DNA of 64,000 nucleotides from Sutcliffiella sp. FSL R7-0096. Its GTDB lineage: Bacteria; Bacillota; Bacilli; Bacillales; Bacillaceae_I. The translations under genes and the position numbers were made by a program. The DNA lies in contig NZ_CP152003.1 in NCBI RefSeq assembly GCF_038595065.1, positions 2,832,001 through 2,896,000 of the forward strand, given 5' to 3'. Each line of letters begins with the position of its first letter. The stretch's first letter is position 1. Below are positions 61,253 to 64,000 of the stretch, one piece after another. The notes below the pieces were generated by a model. It was not told the DNA's origin and did no database searches. It worked only from the letters and a program-made list of their open reading frames with translations.

Positions 61253-61879
61253 TTAAAATGTTTCATATATTACATTTTCATCCAATGGAAAACGTAAAGT
61301 ACCGTGAGCTTCAGCGGCTGCTTTACCAACTGATATTAACATAATAGGGATATAGCGTTCCGGAATGTTAAATTCTCTTCTGAATGCAACTTTATCAAAT
61401 CCACCCATCGGCACAGTGTCATAGCCTTTTTCTTTTGCAGCTAGCATCAATTGCATGGAAGCTAGAGAAGCATTCATAACTGCTTCATCACGGGCAAATT
61501 GATCGTTCGTATATGCGCCGTGGATCTGGTTCGTCAGAATTTCTTTTACCTCCGGAGTCATGAACCCCTTCTTCACCACTTCACTGTACACTCTTTCCGC
61601 ATTGTGGTTTGCTTCAAGATCACCTAATATTGCAATAGTGACAGAGCTATCCACCACTTGCTGTTGATTGTAGGCAATTGGTAAAAGTCTTTCTTTCTGA
61701 TTTTCAGATTGTATCACAAGGAACTTCCAATGTTGCAGGTTCCAAGAAGATGGTGCAGTGATGGTTGCCTCTAATATGTCTTGAAGATCTTTTTGAGGCA
61801 TATCGTATTGGGTATATTTGCGGACAGAATGACGGTCTTTCATTGTTTCGATTGCTGATTTTGTAGTTGTGTTATTCAT
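61253..61879 (-). CDS. NAD(P)H nitroreductase family protein
   Basis: A 208-residue FMN-dependent nitroreductase. DRHSVRKYTQYDMPQKDL (FMN Arg-x-Ser), APSSWNLQHWKFLVIQ and GGFDKVAFRREFNIPERYIPIMLISVGKA are typical; resembles Bacillus YdgI or YodC. Likely reduces nitro compounds or quinones. GGAGAG before ATG. Monocistronic. Confidence 0.9.
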   Translation of the reverse strand: MNNTTTKSAIETMKDRHSVRKYTQYDMPQKDLQDILEATITAPSSWNLQHWKFLVIQSENQKERLLPIAYNQQQVVDSSVTIAILGDLEANHNAERVYSEVVKKGFMTPEVKEILTNQIHGAYTNDQFARDEAVMNASLASMQLMLAAKEKGYDTVPMGGFDKVAFRREFNIPERYIPIMLISVGKAAAEAHGTLRFPLDENVIYETF

Positions 61880-62086
61880 GAAGAATTCTCTCCTTCTTCT
61901 TGTTGAATTTATTTACTAATCATTTTTAACACATGAATATCTCAATGTCAAAATATATATATTCGAGATAATCGGAGGTTTCATGTGTCATTTGAACGAA
62001 ATGGAATGAATCGATATATATTTTTCCCGGTTCACAAGAAAAAACTCCATTTAAATAGTAAAGATTTTTTTAGCAACGTGCAACAA

Positions 62087-62123
62087 AAAAGGTGTCTCCA
62101 TTACTTCATAGAATACACCTTTT
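62087..62123 (-). terminator. Intrinsic terminator of the DinB gene
   Basis: Minus strand AAAAGGTGT and ACACCTTTT arms flank a loose 19-base loop; T run follows. Located just past the DinB stop. Confidence 0.7.
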
Positions 62124-62129
62124 ACTTTA

Positions 62130-62666
62130 TTAACTATTTCTTTTCATATGACTCCATATTAATCTGATTTGCCCACGATGGTTCAATTCATCCTCAAATA
62201 CATGAAACCAACGAAAATAGTTGTTTGCCTTATGTTTAGGACCAAATGGGAACTCTTCGTCCAACCACTTATCTTCTTTTTTCTTAAGTTGGGATTTAGT
62301 CTGCTCCCTAACTTTGTCGAGCTTTTGAATATAGAAGGAAGCATCATTACCTTTGGATTCTTTAAACGCACTATCACCTAGTATCAAGCCAGCCTCCAAC
62401 TTCTGCATTTCTTCCTCTGTAGGATTTCTTTCTTCAAAGGTGAGTATTTGATAAACCTCTTCAACACATGCAATATGTAATAATAAACTACCTATAGAAT
62501 TTCCTTGTCCTTTTATTCTGTAGTCTAATTCTTCCACCGATAAATCCTGTATAGCCTCAATCGTAGTCCCCCTGGCATACTCCATCATAGCCAAAAGCCG
62601 ACCTATCTCATGTGAATATCCTTCAGTAGATTCCAAAATAAACGTTTTATCCTTTATTGTTGCCAT
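62130..62666 (-). CDS. DinB superfamily protein
   Basis: A 178-residue four-helix-bundle protein of the DinB/YfiT superfamily. Metal-ligand His residues are visible in LLLHIACVEEVYQ and in FEDELNHRGQIRLIWSHM; SVEELDYRIKGQGNSIGSLL is typical. Family members are thiol-dependent transferases or hydrolases; function here unknown. AAGGGGG precedes ATG. Confidence 0.85.
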   Translation of the reverse strand: MATIKDKTFILESTEGYSHEIGRLLAMMEYARGTTIEAIQDLSVEELDYRIKGQGNSIGSLLLHIACVEEVYQILTFEERNPTEEEMQKLEAGLILGDSAFKESKGNDASFYIQKLDKVREQTKSQLKKKEDKWLDEEFPFGPKHKANNYFRWFHVFEDELNHRGQIRLIWSHMKRNS

Positions 62667-62769
62667 GATATAGCCCCCTTATTGTTTCAAATGATTTCAA
62701 CCAGTTAATGATTGTAAAAAAGACATTTACTGAGGCCATCACGTTATTTGTTATTAAATAAAAGATATC

Positions 62770-62895
62770 TTTGTCAATTTACTGTCCAAAACATCCCACT
62801 TACAAGCGATACTGGAGTAAATACTGTCCGAAAATTAATAATACAATCCAAGTGGAAGCTTTTACCGTCCAAAGGCTTGCAAATACATGCGAACC
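62770..62895. repeat. Array of about six degenerate 20-21 bp units
   Basis: The core TAC-NNN-CC/CG (TACTGTCC, TACAAGCG, TACTGTCC, TACAATCC, TACCGTCC, TACATGCG) starts at 62780, 62801, 62822, 62842, 62863 and 62884: spacings 21, 21, 20, 21, 21. Unlike the array at 34415 in sequence but identical in period. It fills the 357-base gap between DinB and the GNAT gene; no gene is supported there. Confidence 0.7.
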
Positions 62896-63023
62896 GACAA
62901 AAAAACGACCTATCTCCCTAAGCACCTCCGTTCTAGGTACTCTCGATATATGCGTTTTCCTTGAATTTGTGTTGACCTACACTGCCAGGCAAAAAATTTA
63001 GTTGCTAAAGTAAATTCGCTAAT

Positions 63024-63479
63024 TTATAATTTCTTCATCATAAAAACACAATTAGGATCTTCTTCATAATCAGCAAACGGCTCACAATAGTCAAAGCCAT
63101 AACTTTTATAAAGTTTCTGTGCAGGATAAAAAGCCTCCATTGAACCCGTTTCAAGATACAGCCTCTGATACCCCCGTTCATTTGCTGCCCTAATAATGGA
63201 TTGAAGCATTTGTCCTCCTATACCCTTTCTCAAATGCAACGATGAGGTGCGCATAGATTTAACTTCTCCACTTTCTGCATCCAACTCCTTAAGAGCTCCA
63301 CACCCAACAACCTCTTCACCTTCCCACACGCTCCAAAAAGTAACATCTGGTTTTCTCAAAGCCTCAAGGTCTAAATAATGGTTGCTCTCTGGCGGAGAGA
63401 GAAGATTTAATTTTCTCATATGCTCCTCTACAAAAGTAATGACAGCTGGGTGTTTGACATCATCAATTAATATTTTCAT
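63024..63479 (-). CDS. GNAT family acetyltransferase
   Basis: A 151-residue GNAT protein: FWSVWEGEEVVGCGALKELDAESGEVKSMRT, HLRKGIGGQMLQSIIRAANERG (acetyl-CoA loop RKGIGG) and LYKSYGFDYCEPFADYEEDPNCVFMMKKL at the end, close to Bacillus YsnE-like acetyltransferases. GGAGAG before ATG. Substrate unknown. Confidence 0.87.
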   Translation of the reverse strand: MKILIDDVKHPAVITFVEEHMRKLNLLSPPESNHYLDLEALRKPDVTFWSVWEGEEVVGCGALKELDAESGEVKSMRTSSLHLRKGIGGQMLQSIIRAANERGYQRLYLETGSMEAFYPAQKLYKSYGFDYCEPFADYEEDPNCVFMMKKL

Positions 63480-63558
63480 TTGGCATCTCTCCTCTTTGAA
63501 ATTTATACCGAAATTATCCTGTTATCCTTTGTGCTTTTTCACTTATTCATTTCTTTCC

Positions 63559-63702
63559 TTATTTTTTTAATTGTACAACCATATATATGTTAAAAAACAT
63601 GGATGCAATAAGAAAGGTGTAGAGCATTTCTTCCATCCCCATTATTCCAAAAAGTAGAGAAAAAAGGACTACTAAAATAGCTAGAATAATTCCATTAAAC
63701 AT
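63559..63702 (-). CDS. 47-residue membrane miniprotein
   Basis: Reads MFNGIILAILVVLFSLLFGI at the start, then GMEEMLYTFLIASMFFNIYM and VVQLKK: two hydrophobic segments. AGGAGGG lies five bases before ATG at 63702. It follows the 44-residue gene by 11 bases and they likely form an operon. Not recognised. Confidence 0.6.
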   Translation of the reverse strand: MFNGIILAILVVLFSLLFGIMGMEEMLYTFLIASMFFNIYMVVQLKK

Positions 63703-63713
63703 TAGCCCTCCTC

Positions 63714-63848
63714 CTATATGATTGATACAGCATGATTTGGAAATCTTAAAGCAATGGAAGCACCTGAAGAGAAAATCACTTCGAAGGAAATTGTGAACGG
63801 TTTCTCATCGTTTTGAGCAAGAAATAATTCATATGTAAAATATTTCAC
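63714..63848 (-). CDS. 44-residue protein upstream of a membrane miniprotein
   Basis: GTG start at 63848 after AGGGGAAGAG. The peptide begins VKYFTYELFLAQNDEKPFTI (Met-initiated) and ends FPNHAVSII; it looks like a short beta-rich soluble protein. The stop codon overlaps the ribosome site of the 47-residue gene, so the two are coupled. Family unknown. Confidence 0.55.
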   Translation of the reverse strand: MKYFTYELFLAQNDEKPFTISFEVIFSSGASIALRFPNHAVSII

Positions 63849-63917
63849 TTTCTCTTCCCCTTTTACACCTCTGACCGATATCTTATTTTAGCATTAAATT
63901 CCAATAACTGACCATAA

Positions 63918-63943
63918 AAAAATGAATCCAAAAAAGGATTCAT
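63918..63943 (-). terminator. Intrinsic terminator of the gene entering from the right
   Basis: Minus strand GATGAATCC-TTTTTT-GGATTCATTTTTTT, directly after the stop at 63945. Confidence 0.85.
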
Positions 63944-63944
63944 C

Positions 63945-64000
63945 CTACACTTTCTTTACAAACTCCGTCTTCAGCTGCATGGCACCAAATCCATCAATTT
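63945..64000 (-). CDS. C-terminal 18 codons of a gene cut by the window edge
   Basis: The frame ends IDGFGAMQLKTEFVKKV and stops at 63945-63947. It is too short to assign. A good terminator directly downstream supports that this is a real gene end. Confidence 0.6.
   Translation of the reverse strand, partial: IDGFGAMQLKTEFVKKV

Noticed and set aside
61985-62167. 60-codon frame with a GTG after GGAGG
   Set aside because: It runs through the terminator of the DinB gene and has low-complexity content (FF, YY); probably a chance frame.
62771-63001. 76-codon frame in the gap before the GNAT gene
   Set aside because: It lies across the 21-bp periodic array, has no ribosome site, and its sequence reflects the repeat units.
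1-64000. CRISPR arrays, tRNA, rRNA, prophage and integrase-bounded islands
   Set aside because: No spaced identical repeats of CRISPR length, no tRNA-like cloverleafs and no phage structural genes were noticed. XerD at 20587 is the chromosomal dif recombinase by position and motifs, not a phage integrase.

Overview
The window looks like a core chromosome segment of a spore-forming, low-GC Gram-positive rod of the family Bacillaceae (Bacillus sensu lato, but not B. subtilis itself). The basis is gene content and order: scpB-scpA-ypuF, the rib operon with an FMN riboswitch, ppiB, lysA, the spoVA operon, spoIIA (spoIIAA-spoIIAB-sigF), dacF, pdp-punA-deoB, xerD, yqzK, fur, spoIIM, yqxK, nudF, mciZ, yqkF, yqkE and yqkD follow the B. 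subtilis arrangement. Ribosome binding sites are strong, TTG/GTG starts are common, and sporulation sigma-factor promoters can be read. I saw no rRNA, tRNA, CRISPR array or prophage.

Layout. 1-7 kb: chromosome condensation (ScpAB) and riboflavin synthesis (ribD-E-BA-H, with ribT behind). The FMN riboswitch and its terminator hairpin are separated from ribD by a 183-bp mobile element. 6.6-25 kb: ppiB, lysA, the spore-germination channel operon spoVAA-F, the forespore sigma-F switch, dacF, nucleoside salvage (deoB-punA-pdp, with a cre-overlapped promoter), xerD, fur, spoIIM, an EndoQ-like nuclease, nudF and the cell-division inhibitor peptide gene mciZ. 25-34 kb: yqkF, a GC-rich repeat, GrpB-like and YqkE proteins, a PerR-type katA, a WG-repeat protein, a Nudix hydrolase and an SMP-30-like protein. 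34-43 kb: a 1407-residue TPR/C39-peptidase fusion, a YiiX-like protein, an MFS transporter and a PAP2/haloperoxidase-like protein. 43-48 kb: a run of accessory enzymes on the minus strand (GNAT, hydrolase-YunG fusion, nucleotidyltransferase, Nudix, PP2C-like, peptidase E). 48-52 kb: ketone-body and acetoacetate metabolism (scoA-scoB-thiolase, divergent HMG-CoA lyase). 52-64 kb: accessory genes (phosphotransferase, VOC, GNAT, methyltransferase, hydrolases, nitroreductase, DinB) with many small membrane proteins.

The most unusual content is non-coding. (1) A 183-bp MITE-like family has four copies, two flanked by exact 9-bp target duplications and two by 7/9 matches. (2) A GC-rich, structured element sits at two loci exactly where a gene's terminator hairpin has been duplicated on both sides (26 bp and about 32 bp); a third, decayed copy lies upstream of pdp. 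A base-pair-preserving change between the two good copies supports a folded RNA or DNA. (3) Intergenic arrays of short degenerate units repeat with a period of 21 bp at two loci (and weakly at a third), each with its own unit sequence. Several tiny genes also have convincing ribosome binding sites, including mciZ and a two-gene micro-operon near the right end.

Starts were moved inward from the longest open frame wherever a good ribosome binding site pointed to a later codon. Family names come from recognition of sequence motifs, not from database searches.
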